From: a bacterium
Lineage (GTDB): Bacteria; Patescibacteriota; Saccharimonadia; Saccharimonadales; Saccharimonadaceae
DNA length: 39,449 nucleotides
Direction of reading: 5' to 3'
Assembly: GCA_030429445.1 (NCBI GenBank)
Contig: JAUIFG010000010.1
Coordinates: forward strand, 1-39,449
Positions within the stretch are counted from its first letter, which is position 1; each line of letters starts with the position of its first letter. This document shows, one piece after another, positions 1-6,230 of the stretch. The notes under the pieces were generated by a model. The model made no database searches. It had not been told where the DNA came from and worked only from the letters and a program-made list of their open reading frames with translations. The position numbers were made by a program, and so were the translations under genes.

Positions 1-93
1 AGTTACCTTTCTTGTACGTTATGCAGTGATGAACGACAAGAATTATTAGCTAATGCATGTACTTCATCCAGTAGAGAATTATTTCGCTACTAA
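1..93 (+). CDS. possible C-terminal end of an upstream gene (partial)
   Basis: Frame 1 is open from the window edge for 30 codons and ends at TAA 91-93, while the other two forward frames hit stops within 50 nt. The residues include CTLC and a short Leu/Glu helix, but nothing recognisable as a family. An open run of 30 codons is not significant alone, so this is tentative. Confidence 0.3.
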   Translation, partial: SYLSCTLCSDERQELLANACTSSSRELFRY

Positions 94-147
94 CAGTTAT
101 TCTAACATAATTTTATTTCATTAGCAATACCGTTTTATTACCATCTA

Positions 148-263
148 TGCTACACTGATGGTAGCTAGTTATTCTAAACTTTCTTTATATACCGTAGTGT
201 AGCTACTCATTATACAAGGAAACGAGGTATCTCGCTCCAGTAAACAAATGAAAGGTAACACTC
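148..263 (+). promoter_or_regulatory. probable promoter and ~100-nt structured 5' UTR of the RRM gene
   Basis: TGCTACACT at 148-156 matches the extended -10 used elsewhere in the window (TGC-TAYACT), so transcription would start near 163 and leave about 100 nt of untranslated leader. GCTACACT (149-156) and AGTGTAGC (196-203) are complementary, and an 11-bp direct repeat AGTTATTCTAA occurs at 95-105 and 167-177. No clear -35 is visible. Long structured leaders are common for bacterial RRM and cold-shock proteins, but regulation here is inference. Confidence 0.4.
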
Positions 264-557
264 ATGAGCACAACAAAAATTTTTGTAGGTAAACTATCCT
301 ACGATACAACAGACCAAGGACTCAATGATTTCTTTGCACCATACGGCGAAGTAACCAGCGCAGTCGTCATTATAGATCGTGCAACCAACAAATCAAAAGG
401 TTTTGGGTTTGTTGAAATGTCAGATTTAAAGTCAGCCCAAAAGGCAATTGCAGAATTGAACGACAAAGAACTTGACGGACGAACAGTTGTCGTCAACGCA
501 GCAAAACCTCGCGAAAATAAACCGCGAAATCAAGCCGGTTTCCGACGAAGCTGGTAA
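264..557 (+). CDS. RRM-domain RNA-binding protein
   Basis: A single RNA recognition motif covers almost the whole 97-residue protein. RNP-2 (IFVGKL, residues 6-11) and RNP-1 (KGFGFVEM, about 45-52) are both intact, including the aromatic residues that stack on RNA bases. The short tail is basic (KPRENKPRN...RRSW), as in the cyanobacterial Rbp and other bacterial single-RRM proteins. It is expected to be a cytoplasmic single-stranded-RNA binder or chaperone. It has a long leader and is followed after 22 nt by a small gene on the same strand, so the two are probably co-transcribed. ATG 264 is chosen because it starts right at the domain edge; GAAAGG lies upstream. The family assignment is secure, the RNA targets unknown. 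Confidence 0.93.
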   Translation: MSTTKIFVGKLSYDTTDQGLNDFFAPYGEVTSAVVIIDRATNKSKGFGFVEMSDLKSAQKAIAELNDKELDGRTVVVNAAKPRENKPRNQAGFRRSW

Positions 558-579
558 CTAACAAAGGAAGGAGTGACAC

Positions 580-822
580 ATGGCAAATGCTCAATCCAGA
601 CAAGCATTTATCAAATCCGAGAAGGGTGTCGCACTACGAGCTGAACTAGAAGCAATGGTCAAAAGTCGCAAATATAATACTCGACTCTATAGTTTGACAA
701 GCGATCCAAAGGGTGTCCATTTCATTGAAAAACACATGACGTATATGAGTTCATATCTGACAATGGATCACATGCAGTACGTATCAAATCTTAGACTTAT
801 GACAAAGATAACTAAAAAATAA
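580..822 (+). CDS. small hypothetical protein, partner of the RRM gene
   Basis: This 80-residue protein follows the RRM gene after 22 nt and is preceded by a strong Shine-Dalgarno (AAGGAAGGAGTG), so it is very likely the second gene of a two-gene operon. It is basic and mostly helical, with no signal peptide or membrane segment. Two stretches (residues 14-30 and 45-75) are rich in Met, Tyr and Lys. I recognise no family. Translation by SD while many neighbours look leaderless fits an internal operon gene. Confidence 0.75.
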   Translation: MANAQSRQAFIKSEKGVALRAELEAMVKSRKYNTRLYSLTSDPKGVHFIEKHMTYMSSYLTMDHMQYVSNLRLMTKITKK

Positions 823-880
823 TCAACGATAGTTTCATTATATACAATAAGCCCTTATCGCCCACCCTTAACGTATCACT

Positions 881-1504
881 CTATTCTGTATAGTCAAGTC
901 TAATAAAGCAGTCTGTTCTGCTAGAACTACTGTATTCGAGAATCATCCCCGAAGGGCAAGTAATGCCTGGCGGATAAATAGTACCTAGGCGAACATCATT
1001 ATTAGCTACATATCCCAAAAAAGGCCCCGTAACACCGCCGTATGTATACTTAGCGGAATTAGCAGGTGGAGTGCCTACCGTCGAAAGTTGGCTGAGAAGG
1101 TAGGTGCCGGTTGATTCGGCAACCCTGTAGATACTAGAGGAGCTAACAACGAAACAATACCCCGACCCAGAAGCCTGCGGAAAGCCCGTACCTAGACAAT
1201 ATCTGTGATCAGCGCTAGTGCCAGGCCCGCCACTCGTTGTTTGATTAGACGCTGCCGGTAGAGGGTAACTACCATTAGCCGCCCTGTAGATCTCAAACAG
1301 TTTATGCCATTGTTTGAGTTCACTAGTGATGGCAGATACTTGGGCTCTTTGTTGAATGCCAGTGTAGGCGACAGTGACAATAGCTGCAAGAATACCAATG
1401 ACAACAACGACAATGAGGAGTTCGACGATGGTGAAGCCTCTTGGTGATGAGGAATGTCTAGATAGTTTTGATAGTTTTGATAGTTTCAAAATTCGCCCAA
1501 CCAT
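881..1504 (-). CDS. type IV prepilin-like protein (copy 1)
   Basis: The 207-residue protein has a type III signal sequence: a basic leader, then the prepilin peptidase motif RGFTIVELLIVVVVIGILAAIV (about residues 22-44), where cleavage occurs between Gly and Phe and the fifth mature residue is Glu. The hydrophobic helix continues into the amphipathic segment seen in PilA/PilE and pseudopilins. The globular part carries four cysteines (YCLG, YCFV, TCPSG, DCFI) likely forming two disulfides, as in the paralogue at 7544-8158. The leader holds a KLS tandem repeat absent from the paralogue. No pilus assembly ATPase or PilC lies nearby. It may contribute to surface pili used for host contact and DNA uptake, as inferred for Saccharibacteria. 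The start matches a leaderless promoter. Confidence 0.9.
   Translation of the reverse strand: MVGRILKLSKLSKLSRHSSSPRGFTIVELLIVVVVIGILAAIVTVAYTGIQQRAQVSAITSELKQWHKLFEIYRAANGSYPLPAASNQTTSGGPGTSADHRYCLGTGFPQASGSGYCFVVSSSSIYRVAESTGTYLLSQLSTVGTPPANSAKYTYGGVTGPFLGYVANNDVRLGTIYPPGITCPSGMILEYSSSSRTDCFIRLDYTE
1461..1487 (-). repeat. 9-bp tandem repeat inside the prepilin leader peptide
   Basis: Three copies of a 9-bp unit (plus-strand GATAGTTTT, the last ending in C) encode repeats of Lys-Leu-Ser in the positively charged leader of the prepilin. The paralogous prepilin has only one such unit, so copy number has changed since duplication, probably by slippage. Confidence 0.8.
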
Positions 1505-1511
1505 TGGGTAT

Positions 1512-1541
1512 AGTTTAGCATGAGGGGGATGTGATTTGCAA
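1512..1541 (-). promoter_or_regulatory. leaderless promoter of prepilin copy 1
   Basis: On the minus strand TTGCAA (-35, 1536-1541), an 18-nt spacer and TGC-TAAACT (extended -10, 1512-1517) are followed after 7 nt by the ATG at 1504. The transcript should begin at or next to the start codon. Confidence 0.6.
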
Positions 1542-1612
1542 TTTGATGAACTCTTGCAATTTTATATTTTTTGGAATAAAATACGTACAAAGTCAAGGAT
1601 GGTGAATGCATT

Positions 1613-2644
1613 ATGGAGAATCTACCAATCAACAATGATAATACCCAAGACGAAAAAGCCAAGAAAAAATTGGCATACTGCAAAAATGTAGACAACCTCG
1701 AGAAAGCATCTGTCTACGGCAAACACTACCATCCCGTACCCGATGGTTCACGATTTCATCCACGCTCTGATATCGACTGGGGCAACCCCGAATATGAAAT
1801 GATTGAAAACGATGAGCGCTGGATCCTTCCGTCAAACATCCCCATTGGCAACCATGAATGGTATCAATCACAATCCACTGATGAACAAATACGGATCGGC
1901 AAACTCTACATTTCAAACGTTATCCTTACCGGCGCACAGTTCGAAAACCTCCTCATCAAAGGTATCTTGACAGAGAATATGGAAAAATCAGTATCAGACC
2001 CAGACAGTATTTATCCTTTGCTCGAAGCTGGCGAAGAAGTAAATCATAAGATAATGTTTCGAGAACTCATACGTCATATGGGTGTCGAAACAAAGGGCGC
2101 ACCTGCATGGTTCCGTCGCTTCGTCCCGCTACTCGCTACAACTATACCGAATAAAATACCTGCTGGCTTTTGGACATTTGTATATGCAGGCGAAGAACCA
2201 ATCGATCAGCTCCAAAAAACGCTACGCGACCAAGGAGCAAACCTACATCCACTTTTGACAACTGTTATGGACATTCATATTGCCGAAGAAGCTCGCCACA
2301 TCACTTATGCGAAAAAACGACAAGAGAAATACCTTGAACCTGGTTCAATGAACACCCTACAGCGTATGGGCTACAAGGCCCTATTTCCCGTTATGATGCG
2401 AGTTGCCGCGAATGTTATTTTACGCCCCAGCAGGGAGGTCCTAAAGGAGATGGGGATACCCAAAGAAGTATCGAAAGAAATGTTCTGGGACTCACAAAGT
2501 GGTAAGGAATCTCTTAGCAACCTATTTCCCGATACCCGAAAGTTTGCCGACAAAAACAAATTACGCGAAGGCAAGATTTTCAACTTTATTTGGAAACGCT
2601 TGGGCCTCAACGAAAACTTGCCTGTCGACACTGATATATCTTAA
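1613..2644 (+). CDS. AurF-like diiron oxygenase
   Basis: The 343-residue protein carries the ligand set of the diiron family of p-aminobenzoate N-oxygenase AurF: E111, E142-x-x-H145, E194/E195, and H222-x3-E226-x2-H229. The spacing resembles AurF (E-ExxH-E-HxxxExxH). Members oxidise amines or related substrates with O2 in the cytoplasm, and many act in specialised metabolism. Here no biosynthetic genes are adjacent, so the substrate is unknown; it could also be a fatty-acyl or detoxifying oxygenase. The N-terminal 90 residues are polar and lineage-specific. ATG 1613 lies 12 nt after AAGGA. An O2-using diiron enzyme is unusual for a reduced, mainly fermentative lineage and suggests acquisition. 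Confidence 0.75.
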   Translation: MENLPINNDNTQDEKAKKKLAYCKNVDNLEKASVYGKHYHPVPDGSRFHPRSDIDWGNPEYEMIENDERWILPSNIPIGNHEWYQSQSTDEQIRIGKLYISNVILTGAQFENLLIKGILTENMEKSVSDPDSIYPLLEAGEEVNHKIMFRELIRHMGVETKGAPAWFRRFVPLLATTIPNKIPAGFWTFVYAGEEPIDQLQKTLRDQGANLHPLLTTVMDIHIAEEARHITYAKKRQEKYLEPGSMNTLQRMGYKALFPVMMRVAANVILRPSREVLKEMGIPKEVSKEMFWDSQSGKESLSNLFPDTRKFADKNKLREGKIFNFIWKRLGLNENLPVDTDIS

Positions 2645-2650
2645 TCACCT

Positions 2651-2663
2651 GGTATACTATACC
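2651..2663 (+). promoter_or_regulatory. palindromic -10 promoter upstream of the small zinc protein
   Basis: GGTATACTATACC is a perfect palindrome around a central C and contains an extended -10 (TGG-TATACT). It lies about 45 nt before the GTG start at 2707, so a short leader with an SD is expected. The symmetry could serve a repressor. Confidence 0.45.
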
Positions 2664-2706
2664 TAGTCGTTAACACAAAGTTAGCACCGATCATTAGGAG
2701 AGAGTC

Positions 2707-2847
2707 GTGGAAATCAGCGCAGCATGTCAAGATTGCCATTGGTTCGCTAACAATAGTCCAGATTTTACCGCACGGGCTAGTGCCAAGCACGTAGAAATCT
2801 ACAAGCACCGTGTCCTATTGAAAGTTTACGAAAACCCGCAAGAATAA
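2707..2847 (+). CDS. 46-residue putative zinc-finger protein
   Basis: A short reading frame starts at GTG 2707, 7 nt after TAGGAG, and ends at TAA 2845-2847. It encodes 46 residues with C7-x2-C10-H11 followed by H28 and H34, a pattern compatible with one zinc site. The rest is a short helix (about residues 20-42) rich in Lys, Val and Leu. It lies between a palindromic promoter and the membrane-protein gene at 2899 on the same strand. The function is unknown; a small nucleic-acid-binding or adaptor role would be a guess. Confidence 0.6.
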   Translation: MEISAACQDCHWFANNSPDFTARASAKHVEIYKHRVLLKVYENPQE

Positions 2848-2898
2848 AATCTGCGGATTTGTAGGTGAAATTTAAAAATCGTAGAATAGGACAAATAC

Positions 2899-3189
2899 AT
2901 GAGTAACTCAACAAAATATTGGTTCAAGCGTAGACGATACGGTTATGGCTGGGTTCCTGTCACATGGCAAGGCTGGCTAACCGTTGCTGGATTTATTGGA
3001 GCACTCTTGGGGGCTGCGTACATCGTCAAAGATGCACCGGACGATGAGATTACCAGAGAAGTTGGCCTATTCTTTTTGATTGTCGCGGTTGCAATTTTCG
3101 GTCTACTCGGTATCTGCAAAGCAAAAGCCCCCAAGGCAAAATGGAGATGGGGCAAACAAGAAACTGACAACCCCGACGAAGATTGGTGA
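2899..3189 (+). CDS. small two-helix membrane protein
   Basis: The 96-residue protein begins with a basic aromatic N-terminus (YWFKRRRYGYGWVPVTWQGW), then two hydrophobic segments at about residues 24-44 and 55-75, and a charged C-terminus with Trp. The WFKRRRYGxGWxPxxWxGW signature recurs in small uncharacterised membrane proteins of Patescibacteria and other bacteria (from memory). It is likely an inner-membrane protein of unknown role. A Rho-independent terminator follows directly. Confidence 0.8.
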   Translation: MSNSTKYWFKRRRYGYGWVPVTWQGWLTVAGFIGALLGAAYIVKDAPDDEITREVGLFFLIVAVAIFGLLGICKAKAPKAKWRWGKQETDNPDEDW

Positions 3190-3225
3190 TCGACCAACTC
3201 CGCACATCGACGCGTCCGAGCAGAG

Positions 3226-3252
3226 CTCCGCGGCAGATGTCGCGGAGTTTTC
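3226..3252 (+). terminator. Rho-independent terminator
   Basis: CTCCGCG (3226-3232), an 8-nt loop and CGCGGAG (3241-3247) form a GC-rich stem followed by TTTTCTGTTT. It ends the transcript of the preceding membrane protein. Confidence 0.85.
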
Positions 3253-3262
3253 TGTTTGGATT

Positions 3263-3277
3263 TGATATGATGAACAT
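3263..3277 (+). promoter_or_regulatory. leaderless promoter of the DUF348/3D gene
   Basis: TGA-TATGAT (extended -10, ending at 3271) stands 6 nt before ATG 3278, and no Shine-Dalgarno is present. The mRNA is predicted to start at the start codon. Confidence 0.5.
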
Positions 3278-4138
3278 ATGAAAAGCAAAAGCAGAAAAAA
3301 ACGTATACATAAAAAGCACGCAATTATTCTGACTAGCATATTATTAGCTCTCGCAGTTGTCTCGTTGTTAGCATGGATACTCGGCACTATAAATAGCGAT
3401 CAAGCCGCAAATTTAGGTCGATTAGTCACATTTTATGACCGAGGCAAAGAACGCGTCATCTTGACCCATGCCAAAACGGTACGCGACGCCCTAAAAGATG
3501 CAGACATATCCGTCATTCCACAAGACAAAGTAGAGCCAGCAATAGGTAGCTCTTTGCTTTCATCGGATTCTGCAATTGTTATTTACCGATCACGACCAGT
3601 GCTTGTTATTGACGGAGCCTTGCGTCAACGAGTTGTAACTGCGGCAGCAGCTCCGCGTGAAATCGCCAAAGTTGCAGGCCTAGATAAACTCAGTAATCAA
3701 GACAAAACAACATTTACAACAGGTGACTTTGTTACTGACGGTGCTAGTACAGTACTAACGATTAAACGAAAAGCCATCAAGCCCGGCAAGGTAGTGTACG
3801 TGCCAAAAGCAAATGCACTCACTAGGACAAAAGGCGCTCAGTATTACACAGACAAAGACGGGGTGGTGCACCGTGAAACGTATTATGATTTGCCGATGAA
3901 CATCGTCATCACAACCTGCGGAGCGGGTAATAGCTATTCTATCCGCAAAATTGATGGCGCAAAAGTCGACAAGGATGGATACATACTAGTAGCCGCAAAC
4001 TACGGCATCTATCCTCGCTGTTCAATCGTCGAAACAAGCATGGGCCCTGGCAAGGTCTACGATACGGGTGGTTTTGCATTACGCTACCCACACGGCTTTG
4101 ACCTCGCAACCGACTGGACAAATTACGACGGAAGATGA
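3278..4138 (+). CDS. secreted DUF348 / 3D-domain cell-wall protein (YabE/RpfB-like)
   Basis: The 286-residue protein has a very basic N-terminus and one membrane anchor or signal helix (about 15-37), followed by two DUF348-type ubiquitin-like repeats (about 50-90 and 95-145) and a G5-like stretch (150-175). The C-terminal 80 residues resemble the 3D domain of YabE/YuiC and MltA-type lytic enzymes, with the DTGG motif and a terminal FDLATDW. The first 3D aspartate appears to be Asn (VAAN). Relatives remodel peptidoglycan or act as resuscitation-promoting factors outside the membrane. It stands alone between a terminator and a convergent gene. It could act on the cell's own wall or on a host's wall. 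Confidence 0.8.
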   Translation: MKSKSRKKRIHKKHAIILTSILLALAVVSLLAWILGTINSDQAANLGRLVTFYDRGKERVILTHAKTVRDALKDADISVIPQDKVEPAIGSSLLSSDSAIVIYRSRPVLVIDGALRQRVVTAAAAPREIAKVAGLDKLSNQDKTTFTTGDFVTDGASTVLTIKRKAIKPGKVVYVPKANALTRTKGAQYYTDKDGVVHRETYYDLPMNIVITTCGAGNSYSIRKIDGAKVDKDGYILVAANYGIYPRCSIVETSMGPGKVYDTGGFALRYPHGFDLATDWTNYDGR

Positions 4139-4152
4139 ACACATACAAATAA

Positions 4153-4200
4153 AAATCCCCACCCAGAATCGCCTTTGGTTAAGACGTCTGGATGGGGATT
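4153..4200. terminator. bidirectional terminator between convergent genes
   Basis: AATCCCCA-CCCAGA and TCTGG-ATGGGGATT form a long stem with A-rich sequence on the left and T residues on both outer sides. It sits between the stop codons of the 3278 gene (plus) and the PE-PPE gene (minus). Confidence 0.8.
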
Positions 4201-4217
4201 GTTCAGAAGGTGAGGTT

Positions 4218-5558
4218 CTACTCTTCGCTCCCGCTGTTACTGCTGGAGCTGGAATCCGAATCCGAATCAGAGTCGCTATTAGAAGATGAATTGTCATCAC
4301 CCGAGTCGCTAGCCTGGCTATCTGATTCGGATGATGATTCACCAAAGCGTTGCTTTGGCTCCTCATTATCATCCTCGTCGTCAGCTTTGATATCAACATC
4401 GATATCGATATCTTCAGCGACATCTTCATTATCCAGCACGGATTCTTCCTCGTCGTCAGTTATCGCATCTGTTGATGACTGACCCTCGGTTTCTTCTTGC
4501 TGAACATCGGGTTCCGGGATCTCCGTCTCGACAACGTCATCCTGATCGTAACCATACACTGGCTCCAATCCTTCAGACTGCTCAACTGAATCTTCCTTTT
4601 CCGGAGTTGAGATAACTGACTGAACCTGTTGCTCTACAAAATCATCTTCAGACGATTCATTCGGTTCGTCCATCGCAATTGTTGCCCGCGCACTCGGAGC
4701 GTCCTGCTGAGGTGCTTCTTCCACCTGTACTTCTACGGGTGAGGCCTGCACCTCATACATTGACCGATCATATGCCCGATTAATACTTGCCCTGAATGGA
4801 CCCTCTAGTGCATCAGCGATGAAACCAAGACCGATGTTCCGCCAGCCCTGAAGAATCGGTAGATTCTCTGTAGGAACAAGGATGTAGGTCGTCTGGCCAT
4901 CCTGATAGATCAGATTATCATAGCTATTGACATCTACATCCCCGTAACCTAACCGGTGGGCAAGTGCGAGTCCGGAAAATGCATTGGCGATTGCCAATAT
5001 ATTGAACGGATTATTCGGGAAATCCGAGAACAAATCGTACTCCACCGAAATATTCGTAGTTGGATACGGATTTTCAAAGTTATTTATCTTGAAAATCCCA
5101 TTCAAACCATGTTGCGGATTACCGATGAGCACGTAGGATTCTGGCACTACCGCTTCGGGCATTCTGCCTTCAGCTCGTGCAATCATCAACTCGGTCGCAA
5201 CGCTCGCGCCCTGGCTAAAGCCAAAGACGACAACGGGCTCTGTAGCCTGCTGCAAGTCTGCGTTGAGCGCTTGCACACCTTTCGGTGCTGACGAGGGTGA
5301 AAGTGAGGCCGGATAGTTCACTGCCCTGCAGACAAACTCTCCTTTACACATTTCACCCCGAAGTGCCATTTGCACCGGAGTACTTTGGACGAAAGGAATG
5401 CGAGTTCCCTCAAGGGTGAGTACCTCCGTTGCCGGAACAACATCGTGGCTCGCAGTGGACACCGGCGTGACCTCTGGAACCGAAAGCGGAACAACTGCGA
5501 CAAGCGCTAGCGCCAAGGCCGCAGGAAGCATTCTCCCAGCAATCTGAAGAGACCTCAT
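4218..5558 (-). CDS. secreted PE-PPE-domain serine hydrolase with acidic tail
   Basis: Residues 1-36 form a signal peptide. Residues about 48-268 match the PE-PPE domain, an alpha/beta hydrolase best known from mycobacterial PE/PPE proteins: an N-terminal GT-x-IP, nucleophile elbow GFSQG (S115), VLIGNPQHGLNGIF, the typical EYDxFxDFPxxPFNxLAxANAxxGLALAH block (Asp175/Asp179 and His201 are triad candidates) and VPTENLPIL. Mycobacterial members are esterases acting on acyl chains and, in some cases, trehalose mycolate precursors. Residues 270-446 are a low-complexity tail of Asp, Glu and Ser ending in an SD repeat, probably disordered. A hairpin lies in its 5' UTR. The catalytic domain is secure; action on host lipids is inference, and transfer from an actinobacterium is likely. 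Confidence 0.88.
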   Translation of the reverse strand: MRSLQIAGRMLPAALALALVAVVPLSVPEVTPVSTASHDVVPATEVLTLEGTRIPFVQSTPVQMALRGEMCKGEFVCRAVNYPASLSPSSAPKGVQALNADLQQATEPVVVFGFSQGASVATELMIARAEGRMPEAVVPESYVLIGNPQHGLNGIFKINNFENPYPTTNISVEYDLFSDFPNNPFNILAIANAFSGLALAHRLGYGDVDVNSYDNLIYQDGQTTYILVPTENLPILQGWRNIGLGFIADALEGPFRASINRAYDRSMYEVQASPVEVQVEEAPQQDAPSARATIAMDEPNESSEDDFVEQQVQSVISTPEKEDSVEQSEGLEPVYGYDQDDVVETEIPEPDVQQEETEGQSSTDAITDDEEESVLDNEDVAEDIDIDVDIKADDEDDNEEPKQRFGESSSESDSQASDSGDDNSSSNSDSDSDSDSSSSSNSGSEE

Positions 5559-5573
5559 ATTACCTAACCTTCT

Positions 5574-5619
5574 GAATTGTAGTTTCCTGTCCTTCCAGGA
5601 CAGGGGTGGTGCAATTCAA
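5574..5619 (-). promoter_or_regulatory. nested stem-loop in the 5' UTR of the PE-PPE hydrolase gene
   Basis: CCTGTCC (5586-5592), loop TTCCA and GGACAGG (5598-5604) form a perfect 7-bp stem, flanked by a second complementary pair TGAATTG (5574-5580) and CAATTCA (5613-5619). It lies between the predicted minus-strand start site and the ATG at 5558, where it could affect translation or stability. Confidence 0.55.
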
Positions 5620-5653
5620 CAATCACATTTTCGTAATTGTCAGAATTATATAT

Positions 5654-5662
5654 ATTATAGCA
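5654..5662 (-). promoter_or_regulatory. minus-strand extended -10 for the PE-PPE gene
   Basis: Read on the minus strand, TGC-TATAAT occurs at 5662-5654, placing the start of transcription near 5647 and giving a leader of about 89 nt. The surrounding 5620-5740 region is very AT-rich and also drives the divergent receiver gene. Confidence 0.55.
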
Positions 5663-5724
5663 TTAATTAATAATTACGTCAATTCTATCCCATATTAATT
5701 TATATATACATTAAAACTATGTAC

Positions 5725-5733
5725 TGCTATAAT
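5725..5733 (+). promoter_or_regulatory. extended -10 of the receiver-domain gene
   Basis: TGC-TATAAT (TATAAT at 5728-5733) lies 11 nt before ATG 5745, so the leader would be only a few nucleotides. No SD is seen. Confidence 0.55.
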
Positions 5734-5744
5734 AATCATTAACT

Positions 5745-6119
5745 ATGGCAAACTTACTTTTAGCCGATGACGATCCCGCCCTTCAAACGATGTATACTAC
5801 TGCATTGCAAAGTTTCGGACATACCGTCGTTGTTGCTAGTAATGGAGAAGAGGCACTAGCCCTCGTTGAACAGAATCCTATCGATCTTATCTTGCTCGAT
5901 GTCAACATGCCAGTAATGGATGGTTTTGGATTTCTCGAGGCTTTTGATCGCAAAAAACACCCTAACGTAAAGATTATCATCCTTACCAACTCAACCGATG
6001 TCTCCCTGATAAACAAGGCAATGCAACTCGGTACAACAAACTACATTGACAAAGCCAGCATTACTCCCGGAACGATGAATCAGATCGTCGCCAGCGTACT
6101 AGATAGCCCGGCATCTTAA
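5745..6119 (+). CDS. stand-alone response regulator receiver protein (CheY-like)
   Basis: The 124 residues are a single receiver domain: acidic pocket D8-D10, phospho-acceptor D52 in LLDVNMP, switch Thr81 and conserved Lys103. There is no output domain, so it would signal by protein contact as CheY or Spo0F do. No kinase is adjacent; the kinases at 26677-28842 are far away in this window. It lies between the divergent PE-PPE hydrolase and the acyl-CoA dehydrogenase gene. Pilus-linked single-domain receivers (PilG/PilH type) are one possibility given the prepilins nearby, but this is speculation. Confidence 0.92.
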   Translation: MANLLLADDDPALQTMYTTALQSFGHTVVVASNGEEALALVEQNPIDLILLDVNMPVMDGFGFLEAFDRKKHPNVKIIILTNSTDVSLINKAMQLGTTNYIDKASITPGTMNQIVASVLDSPAS

Positions 6120-6131
6120 TTTATGTAGGGC

Positions 6132-6149
6132 ACTGATAGATCTGTCAGT
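6132..6149. promoter_or_regulatory. 18-bp palindrome upstream of the acyl-CoA dehydrogenase
   Basis: ACTGATAGATCTGTCAGT is symmetric apart from one wobble pair and lies 82 nt before ATG 6231. It has the size and symmetry of a dimeric repressor operator such as TetR or FadR types use. It could instead help end the receiver-gene transcript, although only a broken T-run (CATTGCATTTTTT) follows it. Confidence 0.4.
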
Positions 6150-6230
6150 CATTGCATTTTTTGCATAAATATGTCAAAATAAAGCCAACTTCGATTATCG
6201 AGGCACCTTGACAAAACGACAGGAGCAATC

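Noticed and set aside
2943-3387. Several overlapping frames around the 3190-3280 intergenic region
   Set aside because: They run through a clear Rho-independent terminator and the promoter of the next gene.
4192-4482. Plus-strand Ser-rich frame of 96 residues
   Set aside because: It is the complement of the Asp/Ser/Glu-rich tail of the PE-PPE protein; the simple composition keeps several frames open.
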